From positions 1 to 64,000 of the forward strand of contig CAZIXF010000005.1 in assembly GCA_964543195.1 (NCBI GenBank): a DNA stretch of 64,000 nt, written 5' to 3'. Shown here one piece after another: positions 29,856 to 38,475 of this stretch. The notes beneath the pieces are model-generated. The model was not told where the DNA came from, ran no database searches, and was given only the letters and a program-made list of their open reading frames with translations. This stretch comes from JAGTVG01 sp964543195. Its GTDB lineage: Bacteria > Bacteroidota > Bacteroidia > Cytophagales > Cyclobacteriaceae. Within the stretch, counting starts at the first letter, position 1. Each line of letters opens with the position of its first letter. Both the position numbers and the translations under genes were made by a program.

Positions 29856-31253
29856 ATGAACAAACTTTCACAATTTTTGACCCAGATACAAGGGATCGGA
29901 GCTTATTGCCGCAAAACATCATGTACTCGTATAATTCCGTTGGTTTCGGTGCTTTTTATAATCATGGGATGCAAAAACCGCCCGGAGACAGAAAATAATA
30001 CTCACCCCAATATAATTTTCATCATTTCTGACGACCAGGCCTGGACGGATTATGGTTTTATGGGTCATCCGGATATTGAAACGCCCCATATTGACCGCCT
30101 TTCTTCACAGGGAATAACCTATACCCGGGGATACGTAACGGCCCCCTTATGCAGTCCTTCCCTTGCGTCCATAATAACCGGGTTATATCCTCACCAGCAT
30201 GGCATAACCGGAAATGATCCGGTATTTGAATCAGGCAACAAGCGTTACAGCCGGGAATGGTACATGGATAGAATGACTCACTTTGACACATTGATTCATA
30301 AGTTTCAGAATAAGCCTAAGCTAACTGATATTTTATCTGAACATGGATATATTTCCTTTCAGGCGGGAAAATGGTGGCTGGGTAGTTATAAGGATGGAGG
30401 ATTCGATCATGGTATGACTCATGGAAACCCTGAAAAATGGGGAAGACATGGCGATTACGGACTTGAAATCGGAAGACAAGGCATGGATACCATTTATAAT
30501 TTTATTGAACTGGCAGGTAGACAGGACAGCCCGTTCTTTCTCTGGTATGCCCCATTCTTGCCTCACACGCCACATAATCCTCCTGACAGCCTTTTTCAGA
30601 AATATTTGAAAACAACCACATCGGAACCTGTAGCCCGATACCGGGCCAATTGCGAGTGGTTTGATGTTACAGTCGGACAGTTATTGAATTATCTTGATGC
30701 AAACGGCCTTGATAAAAACACAATGATCATGTATATATGTGATAATGGATGGGTGCAGGATCCGGACAGGCCAAACCGTTACATGGAAGGTTCGAAAAGG
30801 GCCCCTTATGACATGGGTATCCGGACACCGGTTATGGTGAAATGGCTCGGCCATATTAAACCGTTAATGGATACACTTACCCTGGTTAGCAGTATCGACT
30901 TGGTTCCCACAGTCCTCGATGTACTTCAACTGAAAAAGTCTGAAGAAGTGGAAGGCATGAGTCTTTTGCACCGGGAAGAACTCAGAGAAAGAAATCAGGT
31001 ATTCAGCGAAGTGTTTTTTCATGATATCGAAAGTATGAAAAATCCAACATTAAGTCTTAAATACCGGATAACGATCGGGGACGAATGGAAACTGATCCTT
31101 CCCAGTAACCGGACCCTGCCAGACAGTACCGCTGAATTGTATAATATCCTGAAGGATCCCTATGAAAAAAATAATCTTATCGGGCGGCATCCCGGTTTAA
31201 CGTCCGAATTAAAGGAAGAATTCAATAACTGGTGGAAACCGAAGTATGAATGA
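29856..31253 (+). CDS. S1-like sulfatase with non-canonical activation motif (CSPSL), lipoprotein
   Basis: A protein of 465 residues with a long n-region before its signal core and lipobox IIMGC (Cys39). The fold is clearly that of S1 sulfatases: FIISDDQAW (Asp59-Asp60), HIDRLSSQGITYTRGYV, LPHTPHNPP and CDNGW. However, the activation motif reads CSPSLASIITG: Leu103 stands where the canonical C-x-P-x-R has Arg, and GKWHxG is changed to GKWWLG. Both altered positions normally contact the formylglycine and sulfate. Other signatures (GRHGDYGLEIGRQGMD) seem to belong to a distinct clade that I recall from other marine bacteria. It may be a divergent sulfatase, an unmodified Cys-type hydrolase or inactive. 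Transcribed alone or with the preceding gene (81-bp gap). Confidence 0.85.
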   Translation: MNKLSQFLTQIQGIGAYCRKTSCTRIIPLVSVLFIIMGCKNRPETENNTHPNIIFIISDDQAWTDYGFMGHPDIETPHIDRLSSQGITYTRGYVTAPLCSPSLASIITGLYPHQHGITGNDPVFESGNKRYSREWYMDRMTHFDTLIHKFQNKPKLTDILSEHGYISFQAGKWWLGSYKDGGFDHGMTHGNPEKWGRHGDYGLEIGRQGMDTIYNFIELAGRQDSPFFLWYAPFLPHTPHNPPDSLFQKYLKTTTSEPVARYRANCEWFDVTVGQLLNYLDANGLDKNTMIMYICDNGWVQDPDRPNRYMEGSKRAPYDMGIRTPVMVKWLGHIKPLMDTLTLVSSIDLVPTVLDVLQLKKSEEVEGMSLLHREELRERNQVFSEVFFHDIESMKNPTLSLKYRITIGDEWKLILPSNRTLPDSTAELYNILKDPYEKNNLIGRHPGLTSELKEEFNNWWKPKYE

Positions 31254-31402
31254 ATCCATTGACTGATCAATATACATGTGTGATACAATACTTTTATGCA
31301 TCAGAGTTAAATTGAATTTTTTACATTAGTATAAATTGAAAACAATGAACGATAATCTATTTTCAATTAGTAATTATTCAAAACAATTGTATTTAAATTA
31401 TT

Positions 31403-32356
31403 ATGATTATAGGGGTACTTGATTCGGGATATGATTCGTATGCAATCGAGGAGAGTTATGTTAAAGACCATGGTTTTGAGCTGGAAGTTTTTCAGGATCA
31501 TTATGGCGAAATAGAAGATAAAATTGAATTCGCCCGGGATAAAATTGGATTGCTGATCCGGCAAACAGAGATTGATGCCCATTTTCTTGATCAATGTGAA
31601 AAGCTTAAAGCGATTGTCCGTTACGGTATCGGATATGATAATATCAATCTGGAGGAAGCAAGATCACGCAATATAAAAGTAGCTAATGTTCAGGGTTATG
31701 CCACGGTATGCGTTGCTGAACATGCCATGGCTTTGATGTTTGCTTGTCTTCGTGCCCTGCCGGAAGGCCAGGAGAAAATTAACAGCCATTTTGGAAAACC
31801 TCCCGTCACAGATATGTTTGAATTTCATGATAAAACACTTGGAATTATCGGTCTGGGCAGGATTGGAAGCCGCCTGGCATTAAACTGCCAGCCTTTGTTC
31901 AAGCAGGTCCTTGCCGTTGATCCCTACATTGATGATTCGGAATTTGAAAAATCCGGAGCGATAAAAACAGATCTTGAACAGTTATTCCGGGAAAGCCAGG
32001 TAATTTCCATTCATTGTGAGCTGAATGATGAAACCTTTCATCTGATCAATAAAAAATCTTTTGATTTAATGAAAAACAAACCCATCCTCATCAATACAGC
32101 TCGGGGACCGGTAATCAATGAAACGGACCTCATCCGGGCCTTACATGACGAAAGGATCCATAGCGCCGGTATTGATGTATGGGAGGATGAACCGTTAACG
32201 GAACGACAACAACCGATTGCAGATCATCCGGCAGTGGTTTCTACTGGTCATTATGCCTGGTACTCTAAGAATTCAATATTTGAGCTTCAGAAGCGGGCTG
32301 CCGAAAACATCATCGGTCTTATTAAAGGTGAATACGTGGCGGATGAACTGGTATGA
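31403..32356 (+). CDS. D-2-hydroxyacid dehydrogenase, CtBP-like
   Basis: A cytoplasmic NAD-dependent dehydrogenase of 317 residues with no signal peptide. The Rossmann motif GLGRIGSRLA is at about 152-161. The catalytic trio of the family is visible: Arg in NTARGPVIN (about 235), Glu in IDVWEDEP (about 263) and His in STGHYAWYS (about 282). The Tyr/Trp-rich sequence after the His resembles the CtBP and formate/glycerate dehydrogenase-like branch. Likely substrates are 2-keto or 2-hydroxy acids from sugar or uronate breakdown; the exact one is unknown. Upstream is 149 bp of AT-rich sequence. Confidence 0.85.
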   Translation: MIIGVLDSGYDSYAIEESYVKDHGFELEVFQDHYGEIEDKIEFARDKIGLLIRQTEIDAHFLDQCEKLKAIVRYGIGYDNINLEEARSRNIKVANVQGYATVCVAEHAMALMFACLRALPEGQEKINSHFGKPPVTDMFEFHDKTLGIIGLGRIGSRLALNCQPLFKQVLAVDPYIDDSEFEKSGAIKTDLEQLFRESQVISIHCELNDETFHLINKKSFDLMKNKPILINTARGPVINETDLIRALHDERIHSAGIDVWEDEPLTERQQPIADHPAVVSTGHYAWYSKNSIFELQKRAAENIIGLIKGEYVADELV

Positions 32357-32557
32357 TCAGGATAGTAATATGACAATTAAAGGGATCCTGAAAAACCGAA
32401 TGATTGATTTTATCAGTGGCCCGGAAGAGGGTGTCAGAATGATTAAGTTATTTTAAATGACCGATTTCAGATTAGTGAAATTGGAAAATTAATTTATATT
32501 GCCGGTGATTAAGTAAAATTGCAATTCATCGCAAATAAACTCTTATATTATTAAATT

Positions 32558-33400
32558 ATGAAATACTTTATTTTTTTAATATCACTCAGTATATCGATCG
32601 ATTTAAGTTTTGCCCAAAACGACCAGAAGATCATTGAATTATGGCCTGATGAGGTGCCGGGTGAAGAAAAATCAAAGGGCGATCCGGTAATATCGGAAAG
32701 GAAGGATATTATCAGTGTAGATGAAGTGACCAATCCGGTTCTGGAGGTTTTCGAAACAAAAAATCCCAATGGTGCCGCTGTGATCATTTGTCCCGGTGGA
32801 GGATACCATATTTTAGCTATTGATAAAGAAGGTTATGAAGTGGCCCGGTGGTTGAATAAAATGGGATTTATTGCCTTTGTGCTTCAATACAGAGTACCTC
32901 AAAAACAGGAAGGAGCATTAATGGATATTCAACGGGCTATCCGCATTGTGCGAAACAGATCAGATCAATGGAAAATCGATCCTGGAAAAATTGGCGTGCT
33001 TGGATTCTCGGCAGGAGGCAGCCTTGCCGCAAGAGCGAGCACAAGGTTTGATGATCGAACCTATGAATTTGTTGATCCGGCAGATCAACTTTCAGCCCGG
33101 CCGGATTTTTCCGTGTTGATCTATGCGGCTTATCTCGATAAAGGACCGGAGCGGACCTTGACTCCTGAATTAAAAGTGACCAGTGAGACTCCCGCTATGT
33201 TCATTTTTGCTACGGCTGATGATAAACATGCCAACAGCAGCCTTGTGATGAGCCAGGCACTGATCGACCACAAAATACCTGTAGAAGTACATTTAATTGC
33301 GAAAGGAGGACATGGTTACGGATTGAGAAAGGGTACCAAAGCTGCCGAATTATGGCCGGAACTGGCGGAAAAATGGCTGAATGCAATTATATTGGAATAA
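32558..33400 (+). CDS. Secreted alpha/beta hydrolase, carbohydrate-esterase-like
   Basis: A protein of 280 residues with a signal peptide ending near SFAQ. It has the BD-FAE/acetylxylan-esterase-like arrangement: oxyanion segment CPGGGYHILAIDKEG, nucleophile Ser151 in GFSAGGSLA, Asp in TADDKHANS (about 226) and His in KGGHGYG (about 251). It likely removes acetyl or other acyl groups from a polysaccharide in the periplasm, which would fit a locus that also strips sulfates. A short frame of unknown function lies in the same reading frame right after its stop (see 33443-33748). Confidence 0.83.
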   Translation: MKYFIFLISLSISIDLSFAQNDQKIIELWPDEVPGEEKSKGDPVISERKDIISVDEVTNPVLEVFETKNPNGAAVIICPGGGYHILAIDKEGYEVARWLNKMGFIAFVLQYRVPQKQEGALMDIQRAIRIVRNRSDQWKIDPGKIGVLGFSAGGSLAARASTRFDDRTYEFVDPADQLSARPDFSVLIYAAYLDKGPERTLTPELKVTSETPAMFIFATADDKHANSSLVMSQALIDHKIPVEVHLIAKGGHGYGLRKGTKAAELWPELAEKWLNAIILE

Positions 33401-33442
33401 AAAATCCCAGTCATTGATGACGAAATTAATTCAGGACATGCA

Positions 33443-33748
33443 TTGGATTTTGAAAATATAAACATTCCATCGGGATATGGCCGGTGTGACCGGGAAGCAC
33501 GGGATGTACTGGGTAAGTATCCCAGGGATGAAAGACCCTGGCTGGTGCTTCAGGCAGCCCGTTCAGCAGAACTGATCAAAGAGAAAGCAAAACCACTCGT
33601 CCCTGTTTTATATGAACTTCCGGATAAAAACAAGGCATTGCCCGGTTCGGATCGACGCTATAAGGACGGGAAATTTGCGACTTTTAACCATTGGTCCGTT
33701 AAGTGGGTCCTGCATCATTGCAGGGAAGAGGTGGATATCACCTGGTAA
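33443..33748 (+). CDS. Orphan short frame of 101 residues, unknown; possible gene remnant
   Basis: The frame has codon use like its neighbours and a coherent, charged, Trp/Arg-rich sequence (GYGRCDREARDVLGKYP, WLVLQAARSAELIKEK, WSVKWVLHHCREE). It has no ATG or GTG: TTG at 33443 is the first plausible start. The open frame actually runs back to 33401, immediately after the TAA of the esterase, and is in the same frame as the esterase. It could be a TTG-started small protein, the C-terminal remnant of a lost gene, or a readthrough extension. I do not recognise the family. No signal peptide or membrane segment. Confidence 0.45.
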   Translation: MDFENINIPSGYGRCDREARDVLGKYPRDERPWLVLQAARSAELIKEKAKPLVPVLYELPDKNKALPGSDRRYKDGKFATFNHWSVKWVLHHCREEVDITW

Positions 33749-33795
33749 ATCGATCGATTATACCTTTGTGAAGATGTCGAAATCTCCCGAAATAC

Positions 33796-34644
33796 TTAAA
33801 ATCGGAGATTCCTGAGGTGTTCGCCACTGGATTTCAGACAGGCATACCCGTCTTCCACCCGGTCACGTTCCACCATATAATGTTTGATGTCCTGTTTTTT
33901 CGCTTCTTCGAATATGGAAGGGAAATCAATGATGCCGCTTCCCGGACAGGTGATTGATCTATCCGGGTCATCAGCCATGTCTTTTACGTGTAAAATTTTA
34001 TACCGGCCTTTATATTTTTTTAATATTTGCACTGGATCTGCATTGCCTTTCGCAACCCAGTAAATGTCCATTTCACAGAATACCAGGTCCTTGTCGGTAT
34101 GTTCCATCAGGTAATCGAAAGGAAGTCCCTCTTCCATTTCAGTAAATTCTTTATCATGGTTATGCCAGCAAAGCGTCAATCCGTTTTTCTTTGCCAGTTC
34201 ACCGATTTTGTTGAGCAATTCTGCACTTCGTTTGCAGTCGTCAAGAGAAAAAGGAGCACCCACCAGCCAGGGCCAGTAGGTAACCGCATAGGTCATATTC
34301 ATTTCATTCAGCCGGTCGAAACTTTGATGTACTTTATCCATGTCTTCCGTCATTCCAACACCGCCCGCAATAAGGTCGAGACCGATTTCCCTGCAATAAT
34401 TCACAAATTCCGAAGTAGAATCGCCTTTCATTCCCCCTTCGTATTCGCTGAATCCAAGATCAACCGATTTTTTCAGCACATCCTTCCAGTAATATTTTTC
34501 GAACTCATTATTGAGGATATTGCTTATATAACCTATTTCTTTCAATCGTGCTTTCGGATCCATGTCACATGAAAATAATGGTACAGAGGCTAATGCAGCG
34601 CCGCCCATCGTTACTTTTGATAAAAAATTTCTGCGAGATATCAT
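33796..34644 (-). CDS. Sugar phosphate isomerase/epimerase-like TIM barrel, exported
   Basis: A protein of 282 residues whose N-terminus (MISRRNFLSKVTMGGAALAS then PLFSC) is a Tat-like signal with a possible lipobox (Cys26). The barrel contains LCWHNHDKEF and the metal-ligand-type segment DLVFCEMDIYWVAKGNADPV, then ILHVKDM, all typical of the xylose-isomerase-like TIM barrel superfamily. It is related in fold to the gene at 7282 but not closely similar. It is convergent with the preceding + strand frame (47-bp gap), and a 345-bp repeat-bearing gap separates it from the oxidoreductase on the same strand. Substrate unknown; such proteins often sit beside Gfo/Idh/MocA genes, as here. Confidence 0.8.
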   Translation of the reverse strand: MISRRNFLSKVTMGGAALASVPLFSCDMDPKARLKEIGYISNILNNEFEKYYWKDVLKKSVDLGFSEYEGGMKGDSTSEFVNYCREIGLDLIAGGVGMTEDMDKVHQSFDRLNEMNMTYAVTYWPWLVGAPFSLDDCKRSAELLNKIGELAKKNGLTLCWHNHDKEFTEMEEGLPFDYLMEHTDKDLVFCEMDIYWVAKGNADPVQILKKYKGRYKILHVKDMADDPDRSITCPGSGIIDFPSIFEEAKKQDIKHYMVERDRVEDGYACLKSSGEHLRNLRF

Positions 34645-34713
34645 CTTGTGTATTTTTTTGATTTAAATTTTACTGATTCACATATCCTGTTTATGTCTGT
34701 TATCCGTTCTGCC

Positions 34714-34794
34714 TGCTTTCAGCTGGAACGGCAATACGATCAAACATGGGTCTCAGAACGTCCTTCCCTTGCTTTCAGCAGGACAGGCGATACG
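34714..34794 (+). repeat. Imperfect 25-bp direct repeat with adjacent hairpin
   Basis: The unit beginning TGCTTTCAGC and ending ATACG occurs at 34714-34738 and 34770-34794, with 21 of 25 bases identical. Directly after the second copy, TCCCG (34795-34799) pairs with CGGGA (34807-34811). This looks like a dispersed intergenic repeat of the REP type. The gap from 34645 to 34989 holds only these repeats and the pyrimidine-rich array. Confidence 0.5.
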
Positions 34795-34881
34795 TCCCGC
34801 CAGCGACGGGAAGCGCAGTCCTGATTTAACTCCACATCTCAAACTGAATAACATACAACTCAACCACTTAACAACTGCACA

Positions 34882-34990
34882 CCTCTTCATTCCTCCATCC
34901 TCCATCCTCCATCCTCAATCTTCATCCCTCCATCCTCAATCTTCATCCCTCCATCCTCCATCTTCATTCCTCATCCCTCCATCTTCCATC
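34882..34990 (+). repeat. Pyrimidine-rich tandem repeat with 21-bp unit
   Basis: Almost pure C/T/A sequence built on CCATCCTC and TTCATCCCT. The 21-bp unit is exact at 34909-34929 and 34930-34950 and slightly changed at 34951-34971. The array runs right up to the stop codon (34990-34992) of the - strand oxidoreductase. Any open frame through it (Ser/His/Pro-rich) is low-complexity and not a gene. There are no CRISPR-like unique spacers. Confidence 0.8.
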
Positions 34991-36318
34991 TATCCAATTT
35001 CAGGCAAAGTCCAAGGGGCACGATAATCCGGTATAATATAAGCGTTCGCTCTTTCAGAGTTGGTGAATCTGTTGTTCTGATCATCCCATATAAGGAAAGG
35101 TTCACCGGTCCTTGCCGAAATATTGGCTGCATGCACATGGATGGCGCATGCCCTGCCTACCTCGGGAGGACAGACAGGTGTGTTACGCGATTTAACACAA
35201 TCAATAAAATTCCGCGCATGATCGCGGCTTGAATCGTTTTGCACTTTAACTTCTTTTTCTTCGGCCATGTACTTTTCATTTTCACTATCCCATTCGGGGA
35301 TGACTACGAATTTTCCCCGGTCCGATTTTATAGTTGCCTTGTCACCGATGAAAGATGCTCCATACATCAATGGATAAGGTCCCTGTTGTACCCCGGCCGT
35401 CATATCATAATTGATCACATAATCCTTGACAGGATAAATAACGTTCATCGTATCAAAGGTATCCCGTTTCTTTTCGAAGGAACTGTTGTTGGTAGCAAAG
35501 GTCATTACCTGGCCGGGAGCTGAAACCTGATCTTTGGCCCACAGGCCCATATCGATCAGATGGACTCCCCAGTCGGAAAACATCCCGCCGCCATAGGGCC
35601 AGAAATGTCTCCAGCTTCCATGAAAATGATTCCTGTTAAAGGGACGGTTTGGAGCAGGGCCCAACCACATATCGTAATCAACCCCTTCCGGAACAGGACC
35701 ATCCATCACCGGGTCAGCCCCGAGACCGTAGTTGAAGTTGGCCCACATATTCACCTTCCGCAATGAGCCGATTGCACCTGATTTGATCATTTTCATGGTC
35801 TCGATAAAAACAGAATTGCTTCGCTGCTGCTGACCGACCTGAACCACGCGTCCATAGTAATTGCCTGCCTTCACCATGATATTGCATTCCTCAATGGTAT
35901 TAGCCATGGGTTTTTCAATATATACATCTTTTCCTGCCTGTACCGAATGTACCAGATTCAGGCAATGCCAGTGATCCGGGGTGCCGATAATTACCGCATC
36001 AATATCTTTATTTTCAAGCATTTTGCGGTAATCCGTATACTTTTCCGGAGATTGATTGAAGTCATTTTTAACATCGACAGCTCTTTCATTCAGCACATTC
36101 TGGTCTACATCACATAAAGCCACACACCGGGTGTCATCAAATGCAAGATGATGCTCCAATACCCTGTAACCTCTGCCCCTGCACCCAATGAGTCCTATTC
36201 CCACTGTATCGTTGGCTGCCGTTTTCCGGGCCCAGGCGGCTGATGGTATGAAAGTAACCGCAGATGCTTTAGCAGAGTCCTTTAAAAATTTCCTTCTGTT
36301 AATCTCTTTATTTTTCAT
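34990..36318 (-). CDS. Exported Gfo/Idh/MocA-family oxidoreductase
   Basis: A protein of 442 residues. The ATG at 36318 is chosen over a TTG two codons upstream. The Tat-like signal INRRKFLKDSAKASAVTF precedes the Rossmann motif IGLIGCRGRGYRVLEHH. It has the family landmarks DAVIIGTPDHWHCLNLVHSVQAGKDVYIEKP (intact EKP with catalytic-type Lys) and GGGMFSDWGVHLIDM. The C-terminus RAPWTLPEIG is the expected end, so the adjacent repeat has not truncated it. Probably a periplasmic NAD-dependent sugar-active enzyme, perhaps acting with the TIM-barrel gene downstream at 33796 on the same strand. It differs from the gene at 21750, which lacks the Pro of EKP. Confidence 0.85.
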   Translation of the reverse strand: MKNKEINRRKFLKDSAKASAVTFIPSAAWARKTAANDTVGIGLIGCRGRGYRVLEHHLAFDDTRCVALCDVDQNVLNERAVDVKNDFNQSPEKYTDYRKMLENKDIDAVIIGTPDHWHCLNLVHSVQAGKDVYIEKPMANTIEECNIMVKAGNYYGRVVQVGQQQRSNSVFIETMKMIKSGAIGSLRKVNMWANFNYGLGADPVMDGPVPEGVDYDMWLGPAPNRPFNRNHFHGSWRHFWPYGGGMFSDWGVHLIDMGLWAKDQVSAPGQVMTFATNNSSFEKKRDTFDTMNVIYPVKDYVINYDMTAGVQQGPYPLMYGASFIGDKATIKSDRGKFVVIPEWDSENEKYMAEEKEVKVQNDSSRDHARNFIDCVKSRNTPVCPPEVGRACAIHVHAANISARTGEPFLIWDDQNNRFTNSERANAYIIPDYRAPWTLPEIG

Positions 36319-36839
36319 ATTCAAAAAAATTATAACTGTTTATCGTTAATTCATTGTTTATCTCCGGGGCTGAGTTGCTTCATTATGAATCACACCTGAA
36401 ACACATGGTTTTCGATTCAGAAAACAGGAAACATTACATTTTCAGGAAATCACCCGTTTATCTTCAAAAAATCGCAGCGGGTGTAAATTAACTCTTTTTT
36501 TGTACTTAATAAAAGGGTTCGTTATGCTAAAATTTTCAGGTCATTAAAAAAACTCTATAAACGGGTTCCTGATTCAGGATATAATTTCTACTGAACAAAT
36601 CCCTCTATTTGTCCTTAAGAATCAGCAGGCATGCAGATAATATTAAGCCTTTCCTCCCGGTTTGGATGTTATCCTCGATATTTTCCTGATCGCACCCCAA
36701 ATAATTATTGGAAAATAATTTTTACAACTGATAAAAAATCCTTAATGTAGCGAACAGGAAAGAACGATCAGTGGCAGGGTGTTTTATCCGGATTTTCTAA
36801 ACCAGGCATACATTCGATTTTTTATTAAAACACATTGAA
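36319..36839. other. Intergenic region, 521 bp, between divergent genes
   Basis: Divergent spacer between the oxidoreductase (-) and the iduronate-sulfatase-like gene (+), so it should hold promoters in both directions. No exact TAnnTTTG -7 box, strong palindrome, RNA gene or coding frame was found. It is AT-rich at both ends. Confidence 0.5.
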
Positions 36840-38345
36840 ATGAAAAAGTTATTCTATTTGAAATTTATCCCGGTGATCCTCATCGGTTTATTGATAATTA
36901 ATGTTTGGACAGTTCGGGCCCAGCAGGTAAAACCAAATATCCTGGTAATTACCATCGATGATCTGAATGATTGGGTTGGTTATCTGAATGGGCATCCCAA
37001 GGTAAAAACTCCGAATATGGATCGTCTTGCCTCAGAAGGGGTGGCTTTTACCAATGCCCATATACAATCACCCCTGTGCAATCCTTCCCGTGTCAGTATC
37101 CTCACAGGTTTACGGCCCACTACCACAGGAGTGTACGCTTTAGGTCCATGGTTCCGCAGTCTGGAGAAATACAAAGACTGGGTTACCCTGCCACAGTATT
37201 TTCAGAAAAACGGTTATCATACACTTACGACAGGAAAGGTATATCATGACGCCTATCCTCCGGAAGAAGGCCGGCAGGACGGGGTGGAATTCAGTACCTG
37301 GGGTTTCAAGGGAGGATTTTATCCGCGTCCCGAAAAACCCTTTGTCAAAGCGGCCGGACACCCGTTGATGGATTGGGGAGTGTTCCCTGAAAAGGATTCA
37401 CAACAGGATGACTGGAAAATAGCGGAATGGGCTATCGAACATCTAAAAAATCCGCCTGAGGATAAGCCTTTTTTAATGACCGTCGGATTCAGGCATCCCC
37501 ACGTCCCGCTTTATGCGACCCAGAAATGGTATGATTTGTATCCGGAAGATGAAATGTTATTGCCTGTGGTCAGGGGTGATGACAGGGAGGATACCCCCTT
37601 TTACTCATGGTATCTGCACTGGGATCTGCCGGAGCCCCGGCTGGCCTGGCTGAAAATGCATCATGAATGGGAAAACAAAGTAAGAGGATACCTGGCGAGT
37701 GTGAGTTTTGTGGATATGCTGGTGGGCAGGTTGCTGAACATCCTGGAAGAAGAGGGATTGAAGGACAACACCATGGTGGTGCTGCTGTCGGACCATGGGT
37801 ATCATCTGGGCAGCAAGGAGATTTCCGGGAAAAACACGCTGTGGCATGAGTCCACTCGGGTACCCTTTATTTTTGCCGGACCCGGAATACCGCAAAAAGC
37901 AACGCTCAGTGATGAAGCGGTCGAGGTACTTGACCTGTATCCGACGCTGATCGATCTGGCCGGATTACCGGAACGGGATGATCTGGATGGCCATTCCTTG
38001 ATGCCCATTCTTGAAGATGTAAAACAAAAGCGTTCCTGGCCGGCTATCTGTTCACATGGTCCGGGGAATAATGTGGTGATCACAGAACAATGGCGTTTTA
38101 TTCAATATGCCGATGGTTCACAGGAATTATATAATATTAAAAATGATCCGCATGAATGGACTAACCTGGCCTTGCAGGATGGTTATGAGCCGGTTATAAA
38201 GGAACTAACCAAATTTTTGCCCAAAGATATCGCCGAGCCTGCTCCCGGTAATACCGTACGGCTTATTGAACTGAAAAATGGAGAGCCTTACTGGCAGGGA
38301 GAAAGGATTCCGGAAGATGCAAAAGTGCCTATGGAAATAAAATGA
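36840..38345 (+). CDS. Iduronate-2-sulfatase-like S1 sulfatase, secreted
   Basis: A protein of 501 residues with a Sec signal ending near VRAQ and no lipobox, unlike most other sulfatases here. VITIDDLNDWVGYLNGHP and CNPSRVSILTGLRPTTTGVY (Cys80, canonical C-x-P-S-R) are characteristic of the iduronate-2-sulfatase branch of the S1 family, as are GKVYHD in place of GKWHxG, FRHPHVPLYATQKWYDLYP and LSDHGYHLG. All catalytic positions appear intact. In marine Bacteroidota members of this branch act on sulfated uronate- or rhamnose-containing glycans; the actual residue desulfated here is inferred only from context. It heads a group of three + strand sulfatases. Confidence 0.9.
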   Translation: MKKLFYLKFIPVILIGLLIINVWTVRAQQVKPNILVITIDDLNDWVGYLNGHPKVKTPNMDRLASEGVAFTNAHIQSPLCNPSRVSILTGLRPTTTGVYALGPWFRSLEKYKDWVTLPQYFQKNGYHTLTTGKVYHDAYPPEEGRQDGVEFSTWGFKGGFYPRPEKPFVKAAGHPLMDWGVFPEKDSQQDDWKIAEWAIEHLKNPPEDKPFLMTVGFRHPHVPLYATQKWYDLYPEDEMLLPVVRGDDREDTPFYSWYLHWDLPEPRLAWLKMHHEWENKVRGYLASVSFVDMLVGRLLNILEEEGLKDNTMVVLLSDHGYHLGSKEISGKNTLWHESTRVPFIFAGPGIPQKATLSDEAVEVLDLYPTLIDLAGLPERDDLDGHSLMPILEDVKQKRSWPAICSHGPGNNVVITEQWRFIQYADGSQELYNIKNDPHEWTNLALQDGYEPVIKELTKFLPKDIAEPAPGNTVRLIELKNGEPYWQGERIPEDAKVPMEIK

Positions 38346-38475
38346 AAATAAGTTTTGAATGGTGAAAAGAATATCAGAAATCATTTTATTTTTTATGCAG
38401 AAATAAATTAATCCGTAATATTGTCAACATATCATTTTTTAAAACTTTTTTCAAGCATTCCAAAAACACATCAAT

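Noticed and set aside
33781..33810. Inverted repeat AATCTCC ... GGAGATT as bidirectional terminator
   Set aside because: The loop is 16 nt, there is no T-tract, and the repeat overlaps the end of the - strand coding sequence.
34027..34572. 181-residue frame on the + strand
   Set aside because: Antisense to the TIM-barrel gene at 33796, which has clear family motifs.
34882..34990. Possible CRISPR array
   Set aside because: Repeats are contiguous with no unique spacers and are low-complexity.
34769..35026. Open frame of 85 residues, Ser/His/Pro-rich
   Set aside because: It is the translation of the 21-bp pyrimidine repeat and runs into the - strand oxidoreductase; no gene-like composition.
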